Source of the DNA: Hibiscus mutabilis
Lineage: Eukaryota > Streptophyta > Magnoliopsida > Malvales > Malvaceae
DNA length: 64,000 bases
Direction of reading: 5' to 3'
Assembly: GCA_019671005.1 (NCBI GenBank)
Contig: CM033745.1
Location: forward strand, 39,849,834-39,913,833
How positions within the stretch are numbered: position 1 is the first letter of the stretch; each line of letters begins with the position of its first letter. Of the stretch, positions 36,301 to 48,300 are shown in pieces. The notes under the pieces are model-generated. The model did not search any database. It saw only the letters and a list, made by a program, of their open reading frames with translations, and was not told where the DNA came from. A program made the position numbers and the translations under genes.

Positions 36301-39300
36301 TCAAGCTGGGCAGGAGAGCTCACTGATAGAAGGTCATTTAGTGGATATTGTGCTTATGTTTGGGGCAACTTGGTTACTTGGAGAAGCAAAAAGCAGGCTG
36401 TGGTGTCAAGGAGTAGTGCTGAGGCAGAATTTAGAGTATTAGCTCTTGAAATATGTGAAGAAATGTGGATAAAGAGGCTTCTCAAAGAGCTGGAGTTGGA
36501 TGAAAAGACTGAGTTCGAGACCTATAGTGACAGCCAGTCAACAATGAGTATTGCTAAGAATCCAGTGCAACATGACAGAACCGAACACATTGAAATAGAT
36601 AAGCACTTTACCTATGAGAAAGTGAATGGTGGTATTGCACAGCTAAACTATATTCCTACCAGAAGCCAGATAGCTGACATCTTTACTAAGGCACTTCCAA
36701 GAGTTATTTTTGATGAGTTCACATCCAAACTGGTATATATCACATTCCAAGAGTTAGTACGCATAACCGTGTTGTAGGAGTTTTAGATAGAGTAGGAGTT
36801 GTATGTTATCTTTACTTTATCTTAACTAGTAGTTTGAATTTAAATTTGATCTTTGTAAAAGATAAGTCTTATCCTATAGGTTAACTACTTGGTGTTAAAC
36901 ACCTCTGTAAAAGTCTATATAATAGACTCCTCTTTCGCTAATGAAAGATAACAAATAGAGTACAGTAAAACTCTGTTTCTCAAACCTTCCTCAGTGGAAG
37001 CAACCAAGGCCTCTGTCTTGGCTAGTTGAACAACATTCAGCACCTTGGTCTCTACCCTTGCATCTCGATGGATCGATACGATGCATTATTTGCAGGATCC
37101 AAGATGCAAACACAACCGGCAAAAAGAACAAGTAGCACATTACGGTTAAAAAAACTCAAACCAATAACAAAGTCATAGTCATCCAAATGGACTACCTCAT
37201 GTTTCCTTGGCCTTCCAATCTCTGATTTGCAACTCCATGCCTCGTGTTGTTCTAACTGTTGGAACACTTCTAGAATTAACGGTCTTGATAACCCCGGTTG
37301 ACTCTTCAACCTTCAGACCAAGCTCGTCTGCAGCTTTCTTGAACATGAACAAGTGAAAAGCTCTCGTGTCCAAAAGAGCGCTTCTCCTCTAACCCACAAT
37401 GTTGATGTCCACGAACATCAACCCTCTCTGCTTTTGGCCCTTCCACGCCTTGGCAAAACTCAACAACATCGAACCAAACTTCAAAGCCTCGCTGCACTCG
37501 TGCTTGTCCTCCTTGGTGAACGACTTGACTCTATATGGGCAATCTCGCAATAGATGTAGCCCCTTACATCTGTAGCACTTCAGTTGCTTCCCCTCTACCT
37601 TCGGCTTGACTGCCTTCAATGAAGCAATCGCACCAAGTTTCAGCTCATCTGACTCATCATCCCTTGTGGCATCGGGACGATTCTTCTCTAGACAGTCCTT
37701 GATCAGATGTGGACCGTCACAATGGTAACACCTCAGTGGCCCCCTCTCATCTCTTCTTTGACGGTTGGACTTGGCCTTCTATTTCAATGGCTCTTCCTCG
37801 CCATCACTCGACTCATGCTCCTCCTCGTCTCCCCCACCCTTGGCCTTGCCTCGGGGCTTGGAAGATTTTGACCTCTCAGACTTGTTGCCAATGTACACAG
37901 TCAAGGATTCTGCAACTACTAGAGCTTTAGAAAATTCCTGCAAATTCCTCCACTGTAGCTCAGCCTTAGCCCATGGCTTCAACCCATCCAGGAAGTTAAA
38001 CAGAGCAAACTGGTCGCTCATCTCAGGGATTAGGAGTTGTAATTCACTAAGCTCCCGAACATACTCCCCCATCGATCCGTCGTGCTTAAGCCTCCGAAGC
38101 TTGGATCGTGCCTCGTTCTCAGCATTCCCCGGGTAAAACTGTTGTTTCAACCCGGCTTGGAACTCCTCCTAGGTTACAACGGTAGTACCCCTCGGTTTGC
38201 ATCGGAGCACCTACGATGCCACCACAATAGAGTACCCCTCCAAGGTTAAATAAACACTCAAAGTATATACTTTTTCGTCATCCTCGATAATACCCGTGAC
38301 TCGAAAGTACTACTCCAGGCCCCACAAGAAGTTGTTCACATCTTGTGCTAATTGAGTCCCCTCAAATTGCTTTGGCTTTGGGACGTCTTTCATGGGCTTA
38401 GACACATTGGTTGCCACTCCACTCGTCATGGCAATCTTGTACGCGAGCAGGTCCGCCTTTAGACCCTCTACCTCCAACTTCTTATTCGCATTGTTGTTAA
38501 TCTGGTTGAGTTTGTCAACTCTTTTCACCAGCGTAGTAACAGTGTCCCTCAAACTCGCTCTCCTGCTTTGCCTAGCAATGGTCTCCACGCCCTTTGCCAC
38601 AATGTCTCCTTCAGGTGCCATCTCGATTAGTGCTTTACTCGAACACTCGCTCTGATACACTTGTCATATGGCTAGAGTCTGTCTAGCTTAACCGTACCAC
38701 CTTAATTGATGTTCTCGAGACAAACGACTAAGTCAGCCTTGAAACTCTTTTCAAAAAGTCAAATTATTCCTAGGCACTAGAAACGCTGAATCATTCTAGC
38801 AAAAGCAAACAAATAAGAAAGCAACTCGAGAATAAAAGAAGAACGCTCAAGAACAAGAAAAGAACGCTCAAGAAAGAGTTTAGAGTGAATGTCTTGTATT
38901 ACTCAGAGAATGGATGATTTACAAATGAAGTGTGGAGCCTCTATTTATAGTTGAATCCCTGTACAATAAATGGCCGAGATCGATTTACATCAACGACTCA
39001 GATCGAAAGATACCAACTACATCCTAGCTAACTATAGAAAGTCTATCACCTTGGAATACTTTCCTTAGGTTCGTGTTCACATGGATGTTCGCATTGTTGG
39101 ATATTCCTTTCCCTTGAAATATGCCCTGATAAGATGTCATCTATTAAATTACCAGCTTCAATGTGATCGGGCTTTCTCTCAGTCTCCAACGGTCGAGCCA
39201 AGTCGAGCAGTCTTCTAGGCAAGCTCAAGAAAAACAAAGAACCTCTTGGGCAGCTTGTTGCGCACATGTCTCGGTTGCAAAGTTGCGGGCCGTGACAATA

Positions 39301-42300
39301 AAGACATCATATTTTATTATCCTAAATTATACCTTAGCTATTATCTATTTATATATAAATTTAATTAATATCTAGTCAAAGAGAGATTAGATAGAATTTT
39401 ACCACTTAGACAAAATATCCATTTCCAAGTTTTTTATGATTGAACCACTAATAAATATGCAAGTAACACACCAAAACGCTTAAAAGACTCATTACTTAAA
39501 AATGGTGAAAAATTTTAGCAGATACATAATAACAAAGGCGTCAAAACTAAAAGGTAAAAAAAATGTCTTTATACCTCTAACACGATGACCCCTCGAAAAT
39601 GCTTTTCCTCTTGCTTTTTGGTGTAGCCCAGCTGAGAAATGAAGGATAGATCAAAATTCATTCAACCATTTTAAAACTTCTATCAAAATAATGCATTGCC
39701 GAATCACAATCGCACAATTTTTAGAAGAATAGATGACATATACATCAGGGTTCAATAACATCATTCTCTTTTTTCTGTTCGGAAAAGAACATGATCTATT
39801 TCTAAATCATAGAGCAATGGTAAGGCTATAAGCATCTAGCAAGTCTTGATAACATGTTCCAGTAAGTTGATACTATCCACATGAAAATCTAATTACAATA
39901 AAATTCGTATATGGCTTAGAGCACAAGGGGCAGTATGTATAGTGCCATTCTGATTTGCTAATAGAACTAGTTGTCTTAAAATTGAGAAAATTTCAAACCT
40001 TTCCAGTCTTCTCATTAAAAACAAACCATCGCCTACTCCATCCATTAGTTTTAGCACTTCTCTTCAGCAAGAACCCTGCAGATAAATAAATGAAAATTGT
40101 CAAAAGCAGCACTGGCAGAGAACTAATAAGACTGTAGAGACCACATTTGTAGAAATCAGAGTTTTATTATAATTACTCTGTTAATTTCGATGTACAACAA
40201 AAAGTCCTTTTAAAGACTTTTTACTAGGAGTTTTATCCTTAGTAATTAACTACAAGGATAGGACTTTTATCTCTTTACAAAGTTTAAATAAAACTAAACT
40301 ACTTGTTAGGATAAGGTTACATCTCCTAATAGAATTATAACTTTACTAGGATAAGATTACAACTCCTAATAGAATTATAACTCTATTTTACTCGTGCTAA
40401 CCAACACTCCCCCTCAAATTGGCGTGTATATGTTGTATGCACCCAGTTTGGATGAAAACACATCAAAGGTTGCTCTTGGTAGTACCTTGGTAAAGATATC
40501 CGCAAGCTAGTCTTTGGTAGGAATGTAGTTCAACCTTACAATCCCACCATTGTTGACCTTCTCATAGATAAAATGTCTATCTATTTCAATATATTTGGTC
40601 TTGTCATGTTGCACAGGATTCCTTGCAATGCTCATTGCCGATTGGTTGTCACTATAAATTCAAACTGTGAACTTCCATCCAACTCTAGTTCAGTCAGAAG
40701 CTTCTTAATCCACATTCCTTCACATATCCCAAGGGCCATTGCCCTAAACTCTGCCTCAGCACTGCTCCTAGAGGCAACCGATTGTTTTTTACTTCTCCAA
40801 GTAACCAGATTACCCCATACAAAGGTGCAATAACCACTTACGGATCTCCTATCTGTTAATTCACCTGCCCAACATGAGTCTGTATACACTTCCACTGTTC
40901 TGTCCTGGTGTTTCTTGAAAATAAGCCCAGATCCTGGTGTGAACTTCAAGTACCTAGGATCCTATTAACAGCCTCTAAGTGCTCTTCTCGGGGGTCACTC
41001 ATGTGCTGGCTAACTATGCCCACTGAGTATGCAATATCTGGTCTAGTGAGTGAAAGATAAATCAACTTTCCAACCAGCCTTTGGTAGGATTCCTTGTTCA
41101 CAGGATTCCCCATATCTTCTTTACCAAATTTCAAACCTGGGTCCATTGGAGTGTCAACTGGTCTACACCCAAGCTTTCCAATCTCTGTGAGTAGATCAAG
41201 GATATACTTCATTTGATTGATAATCAAACCTTCCTTTGATCTTGCAACTTCCATTCCCAAGAAGTACCTAAGACTTCCCAAGTCCTTGGTTTCGAACTCC
41301 TTTGCTAAAACAGATTTGAGCTTCCCTATTCCTTTTATGTCATCCCCTGTGATAATCATATCATCAACATAGACAATTAAGAGAGTCATCTTACCATTGA
41401 ATTCCACCTTTCTAAACAATGTATGGTCTGCTTGGCTTTGCTTGAAACCATTTTGAACCATAGCCTTCGCAAATCTCTCAAACCATGCTCTAGGGGACTA
41501 CTTCAACCCATAGAGTGATTTATTTAGCTTGCATACTGTCTCTTTTGTCACCTTTCCTCCCAAGCCTGGTGGAATTTCCATGTACACTTCTTCCTCAAGT
41601 CTTCCATTTAGGAATGCATTTTTTATATCCAATTGATGCAACTTTCAGTCTCTATTAACTGCCACAGAAAACAACACTCTGATGGTGTTTAGCTTGGCTA
41701 CTGGTGCAAAAGTTTCTTGATAGTCCACTCCATATAATTGAGTGAACCCTTTAGCAACTAGTCTTGCCTTGTGTCTTTCAATGCTCCCATCGAATTTGTA
41801 CTTTACAGTAAAAACCCATTTGCACCCAACAGCCCTTTTCCCTTTCGGCAGATTAGTCAAACTCCAAGTGTTATTCTTCTGCAATGCTTTAACCTCCTCT
41901 TCAACAGCTTTTCTCCATTCAGGACTTTCAAAAGCTTCTTCTATTGTCTTGGGAATCTTCACACTGTCAATACTAGCAGTAAAGGTTTTAAAACCAGACA
42001 ATAAGTTTTCATAAGCAACGAATCTGTTAATAGGATGAACAGTGCATTTCCTTACCCCTTTTCTAATAGCAATAGGAAAGTCATCTAAATCAACAGTGGA
42101 AGAGTCTTGTGGGATAATGTTACCTCTTATTTCCCCGGCAGCAGGACCCAAAACAGGCTCTTGGCAAATGTTAGGTTGTTCTTCAGTTACAGGTCCTTTC
42201 CTTCTTGTATACACCTTGAGTGGAGTTTTTGAGGTGGTTTTAAGTGTTGGAGGAGGTGTTGTATAAGGACTGGTAATTTTTGGCTGAGGAGAAGGTATTT

Positions 42301-45300
42301 CAATAGGATTACTAGGTGTAGCAGTCACAGGTTCATCATAGGTAGGCAAAGAAGGCAAAGAGGACACAAACTGTTGAGTATTGAGATTTTCATCAAGGAT
42401 AGGCAACGAGATGATAGGCTGTAGGTTAAGTAAGGGCTGAAATTCCCTGTGTTTCTCCCCCTAAATTTCAGTACCTGCAAAATAAGGCTGATTTTTAAAG
42501 AAGGTGACGTCAAAGGATATGTAGGTTTTTCCTTGGGATGGGGAGTAACATTTGTAGCCCTTCTGACTCGAGGAGTATCCTATAAACACACATCTTAGTG
42601 ACCTAGGATCAAGTTTACCCCGATTACTGTTATGCACATGAACAAAGGTTGTGCACCCAAAGACTCGAAGAGGAAGAACTGAGGATAATGGTTTGAAATT
42701 TGGAAAGTGAGACAAAAGTGTTTCAGTAGGTACCTTGAATCCTAGTGTCTTGCTAGGCATCCGATTAATAAGGTATGTGGCAGTAAGAAGAGCTTCCCCC
42801 AAAGATATTTAGGAGCTTTAGCCGAAAATAAGAGGGACCTAGTAACCTCTAGATGTCTATTTTTTCGCTCAACCACTCCATTTTGTTGAGGGGTATTAAC
42901 ACAGGAAGTTAAATGCAAAATTCCTTTTTCTTTAAAAAAGACCCAAGAGACCTACTAAGATACTACCATTATCGCTCCTCACCATTTTAATTTGTTTTTC
43001 AAATTGGGTTTCAATCATCTAATAGAAATTTCTAAAGATTGTGTCTACATCAGATTTATCTTTCATCAAGAATGTCCAAGTGACTCTAGAATAGTCATCA
43101 ATAAAAGACAAACCATCTAAACCCAGAGATGCCTTTTACTTTAGAAGGGCCCCAAATGTCACTATGAATAATAGAAAATGGGGAAGTAGGTTTAAATTTG
43201 GAGGAAACATATGGTTTTCGTGTATGTTTGGCCATTTGACACACTTCACAGTTAAAAGAATATGGACTTTGGGAAACAACTTTGCAAGATAGAAAAAATT
43301 GGGATGTCCTAACCTATAATGCCATAGCAATATTTCACTAGAAATCGAATTGGCGGAGGAAATTGAAGTCTGAAGGCAAGTGGAAAAAATTGAATTCTGA
43401 GAGGGGAGTCCATCAAGTATAAGCCATTGCACAACCTAGCACTGCCAATCACCCTCTTCGAGTCCCGTGCCTAAAGAACACAACCAACAATCCCAAAATT
43501 AACATCACAATTAACATCCATAACCAATTTACTCACAGATAGTAGGTTGCAAGCAAGATTGGGAACATATAAAACATCAGATAACACTAGCCAATCATTT
43601 AACTGAATTGAACCACTCCCTTTAACTGTGGATAGAGAACCATCTGCTATTCTGATTGAGGAAGCAGACTTGTGACTGCTAAATGTAGAAAAAAGGCTTT
43701 GATTTCCTGTCATATGGTCAGAAGCCCCAGAATCTACTATCCAAAACAAAGAATTATTGGTGGCCAAACAAGAGATGCTACCTTCTGTGGTCATGAGGGC
43801 ATTAGGAGAAGATTTAGATGACAGTTGGCTGAAAAGTTGTTGAAGCTCTTCAATCTGCTGCTTGCTAAAACTGCTGGAGGAGCTGCTGGTAGAGTTGGCA
43901 GGAGATGCAAGGTGAGCCTCCTTGAATCTGGATTGAGGAGGCTTCCACTTGCCTGGTTTTCCATGCAGTTTCCAACACTGTTCCATGACATAGCCAACCT
44001 TTTTGCAGTGTTCACACCAAGGTCTCCCCCTCCTTTGTTTATTTCCGAAGGTGGAGTGTGTAAGGAGTGTAGAAGAATCTGCCTGCTGGACAGCTAGTGC
44101 CATCAAGGAACGCCTACTTTCCTCTCTTCTTATTTCAGAGAAGGCTTCACGAACTTGGGGAAGGGGTTTAGTGGCAAAGATCCTGCTTTTGGCCCCATCA
44201 TATTCCCCATGAAGACCAGACAAAAATTGGAAAATTCTCTTATGGTTTTTTAGACTATTGTAAAAAATAACATCTTCAGAACACTTACAGTCACTAGCTT
44301 CATATAGATCAATTTGCTGCCAGCATTTAGTCAAGACCCCAAAATATTGAGCTACAGTCATCTCTCCTTGGCGAAGATCTTTGATTTGATTTTCCACCCC
44401 AAAGAGTTCTGAGGTGTTATCAATACTTGAATATGTATCTCGAGCAGCATTCCAGATTTCGGCAGCAGTTTTATAGAGCAAAAAGTTTTCTCCTACTTCA
44501 GGAATCATGGAGTTGATCAACCATGACATGATCATGGTATTTTCACTTAACCAATTGCTATAAGTAGGATCAGTTTTTTCTGGAATTTTCAGAGAATCAG
44601 AAAGATAGGATTCTTTTCTTCTAAGTGATATAAAGCCTCACAGATTGAGACCATGGAAGGTAGTTGTTCCCATTAAGTTTGTAGGAGGTAATGGGAGAAA
44701 GAGAGGCATCGGATAATGAAAAATCAGCCTGTCGAGTGGTCACAGGAGTGCTAACATCAAAGGAAGAATCTGATCCAGCCATGGAGAAAGGAGATGTCGA
44801 CAGAGAAGAAGAATAATTTTAATGGAAAAGAGGATCGGTCTAGACGATACCATGTAGAAATCGAGTTTTATTAAAATTACTCTGTTAATTTCGATGTACA
44901 AATGAAAAAGTCCTTTTAAAGACTTTTTACAAGGAGTTTTATCCTTAGTAATTAACTACAAGGATAGGACTTTTATCTCTTTACAAAGTTTAAATAAAAC
45001 TAAACTACTTGTTAGGATAAGATTACATCTCCTAATAGAATTATAACTTTACTAGGATAAGATTACAACTCCTAAAAGAATTATAACTCTATTTTACTCG
45101 TGCTAACCAACAACATTTAAACAATTATAAAAATGCTGGGGAAATTGTGGAAGGGGATTATTCATGAAATGGTCAAGGAACACATTGTGTACCGCAAAAT
45201 GCAATGTCTATGGAATTTTTTAAATCTACATCAGGATATAACATAAAGAAATAAACTGCTTCAACGATAAGGAAAGTAACTGAACACCATTATCGTTATA

Positions 45301-48300
45301 TAAAGCAAAATTTATTCTATTCAGGAGCCCATATTTCAGATAGTTAAAGCTTATGATAGCTTCCACATATAACCAAGGAGAAAGCAGAGGATGGAGAGCA
45401 TGGAATAGGTTGATGGGGTCTGGAGTATCATGCATAGATAGAAATAAGAACACAATTCCATGTAGTGCATTTCAACTGCCTAAACAAAACCAAAATGTTA
45501 AATCTAGAATGTGACTGAATGGGTTCAATTTCATACAAATCACGAACACAATTTACTTATAGTGAGCATATTAAAACAAATAAAGCAGTTCCAATCTTAA
45601 GAAGTTGATTTATTTACACTTCTACTAGCAATAGAAGATTGTATATAAATTTTCTATAAATGAACACAGTATTCAAGAGCACAGCAACAAAAACAATGCC
45701 CAAAATAGTATTACCAAGAACTTGAGGTTTCAGTTATAATCATGTAACATGATGTGAGTGAGTTAATAAACAGACCTGCAGTAATTTCTTTATCAGCACC
45801 AGCGGTTTTCAAAGCAGGGGTCTCCTGCGGCTCCTTCTCAGACTGCCCGAATTTCTCCTTCAATGTCTTCAAGGTTCCACCAGTTTGCTGACCACTTGGT
45901 TGAGGACTTGTCTAAGAAAAGAAAATATAAAAGCAACACTTAGCAAAGAGTACAAATCCAATATAACATGAACAAATCAATGCATGAAAGTGAAGTAAAT
46001 TGGTGCATCAATTATTTCGAAGTTTCTGGTTGTATTTTGGACACGTATACATGTTCGTCAGATATTTGTTGGACACTATTACTTCAAAAGAAATGAGAAG
46101 TTAGCAACATAGCTACAGATTTCTATCTGCTCCAATATCCAAAACCAAAGGCATTCAAGAAAGAACTTACTCTATTCAGCATCGCCTGCTCAGCTTCATG
46201 TCCTTTCTTTGAGGACCGATTCTTCATCTCCTCCTCACGGCGCTGTCTTTCCATCCTAAAGTAAATAAAATGAATTAACAGCATAGAGAAAGTTAGTTGT
46301 AAATACTAGAAAGTATGCAAGTTAGAAAACTGGTGGTAAATACCTCCTTTGCACCAGTCGAATAAAGTGCTGAGGAGGTACAAAAGCTCGCTCCATATCA
46401 ACGAGTGCAACAACCATTTTTTTTGCTTCATTTTTAAACCCATCCAAGGCAGCACTTGCAATGGCCACAACCTACAAAATAATAGCTAAGCCTTACACAG
46501 GGGAAAGGATCAAAACAGTTCTAAACCAATAAAGTTGAAATTAAATAAAGGTATGAAAAAAAAGAATACAAAAGAAAGCACTCAATTTTAAGATATAATA
46601 CCTCTCTCTTGAATGGGGGGTACCTTCCCAAACCAGGTGTAGCATTTGCAGCAGCAGAAACTATATCTATTAGGACACGGTGTACCTGTTTAGTACACAA
46701 AGAACCCACACATAAATCAATACAGAAACACATGGTAAAGCTAAAATCTGCAAATAATTAGCTAAAGGAGAACTATTAAATTCATCCAAATTAAAATAAT
46801 TGACTTCTTGGGAAGTGGGGAATAGAAAGAAAGTACTCAATGCAAAAGAAAGAGTAGAGCAATTCTATAATTGAAGAGCGCACAATACAACCACACAGTA
46901 GTGCAGCAAAATTAAAGAAGGGTACATCACAACTTGCACAACGTCAAAAGATTATAAGCTGACACAAAAGGTACAAATAAAATTCTATGTTATCCATGAG
47001 AAGGGAAAAAGTGAGTCATTTATATAACACATAAACATTGAAACTGGCCAAAATTTCCAAGTTCAAGGCAAAATGGATCTGGATGGAAGAACACTAACAT
47101 TAGACTTACCTCATCAACACAAAGACGTGCTGGTTCTTTGGCCAGCTCCAACACCCCTTTTATTAGAGATCTCAAACCCTTTTCAGGAGATATCAAATAT
47201 GGTTGGTAACCATCAGCTTCTAACACAATCTGATAAAACAAACATAGAGATTAGAGAACATGAAAATTCCTGAAAAGCAACAGAAGATACTGAATAAATA
47301 AAGAATTGACAGAAAACTGGGAGAGAACATACTCGTTTGACATTATTGAGATCAAAATGTCTGTCTATTGGAAGCTGCTTGATCCTATTAGGAAAATTCC
47401 CCTCAAAGCTAGCTACAATTTTCCATCCAGAACCCTGCATGAAAAGATCCTTATTTCGGTAAGTATGTTTGAAACAAGAAACTTCATGATTTTTTTGGAT
47501 ATGGAGGCTGGAGACAGAAAAAAGACCAAATAAAACAAGGGGCTGACTAGCTCAAAAGGTTCTACAAATGGTTCTATATTAACCAATTAAACATTGGCAC
47601 CCACTAGCAAAATTTGAGAGCCCGAAAATCAATGGTATGGAGTAGCATACGACATGAAAGATGATAAAGGTAGCATAGGCTTCTAAATCATTAGTACATG
47701 ACAATTTCCATGTGTTAACGGAAACTGCTACTACAGATCCTTATTTTAGGAAGCTCACCATCCATACTACAAAGTCTCTACCATAATAAAATTATACTAT
47801 TTAATATTCAACATCAGAACCCTTAATATTTCACCAGGAAGATTTACAAAGAAGCTCTCCGCACACCCCAGCAATGACAGAACCCCATACTCATACTACG
47901 TCATCTTCCTATAGCAGTTACTTTTCTTTAATGACGTGGTTTTGGTAAATTTACCACTCACCTCACCAGTTGTAATGTGTTGCAGAAATTTATCCTCAAA
48001 TTCACGACAAAGTTCCAATGCAATAGCCCTTGTACCCTCAGCACTCTCGACCATCTGCTCACCAAGCCTTACCAATTCATCTTGAACAATTTGGGACTTT
48101 CCTTGTAACCTGTATATACACAAAGGTGCAAGGGATAAGAAAATATAGTAAATTGGGATGAAAAACACTTGCATACTAGGAAGAGTAAATATTGACAATA
48201 TGCATCTACAATAAGTTGCCCTCTTTTCACCCTGATCGATTTCATTTATAGCATTCTGAACATCTTGGCACATAGATTCAGTTATGTTAGTTGATAAAAG

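Larger units (their letters stand above)
34310..36982 (+). mobile_element. Truncated Ty1/copia element inside the chromovirus
   Basis: The 5' part (LTR, gag, protease, integrase core) is missing. What remains is the integrase C-terminus (PLSSVLPLRVF, CVFIGYSSSQKGYKCYSP), RT, RNase H and a short 3' LTR (36770-36982). It is related to the full element at 40148-45112, with closely similar protein wording. It lies in the opposite orientation to the chromovirus it interrupts. Confidence 0.8.
32886..39297 (-). mobile_element. Chromovirus-like Ty3/gypsy element in DRP2 intron 16
   Basis: LTRs at 38662-39297 (5', by orientation) and 32886-33492 (3') enclose gag with two zinc knuckles, a protease and a short 3' region. 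The PBS (TGTATCAGAGCG) abuts the 5' LTR and a purine run GGTGGGGGAGAA abuts the 3' LTR. Flanks share ATAA (32882-32885 and 39298-39301). RT and integrase are absent; a copia element (34310-36982) sits just after the protease and a MITE at 33633. It belongs to the same family as 6574-11389: similar gag and shared LTR end CTAGNCAGACTCTAGCC. Confidence 0.85.
32221..39574 (-). other. DRP2 intron 16, 7.35 kb, filled by a chromovirus
   Basis: Lies between exon 16 (VIVLE) and exon 17 (ECSIEE), which adjoin in the PH domain. About 6.4 kb is the element at 32886-39297, in the same orientation as the gene. The rest is ordinary AT-rich intron. Confidence 0.85.
40148..45112 (-). mobile_element. Complete Ty1/copia element in DRP2 intron 14
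   Basis: 4965 bp with 259/260-bp LTRs at 40148-40406 and 44853-45112 and a perfect target duplication ACATT (40143-40147 and 45113-45117). By eye the LTRs differ at about seven places, so the insertion is fairly young. The PBS begins TGGTATC directly at the 5' LTR, and the polypurine tract TTGAGGGGGAG sits at the 3' LTR. Gag, protease, integrase, RT and RNase H are all present in order but with frameshifts and stops. Confidence 0.95.
40076..45775 (-). other. DRP2 intron 14, 5.7 kb, filled by a copia element
   Basis: Lies between exon 14 (KEITA) and exon 15 (GFLLKRSAKTNGW). It contains the 4965-bp copia element at 40148-45112. Without it the intron would be about 735 bp. Confidence 0.9.
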
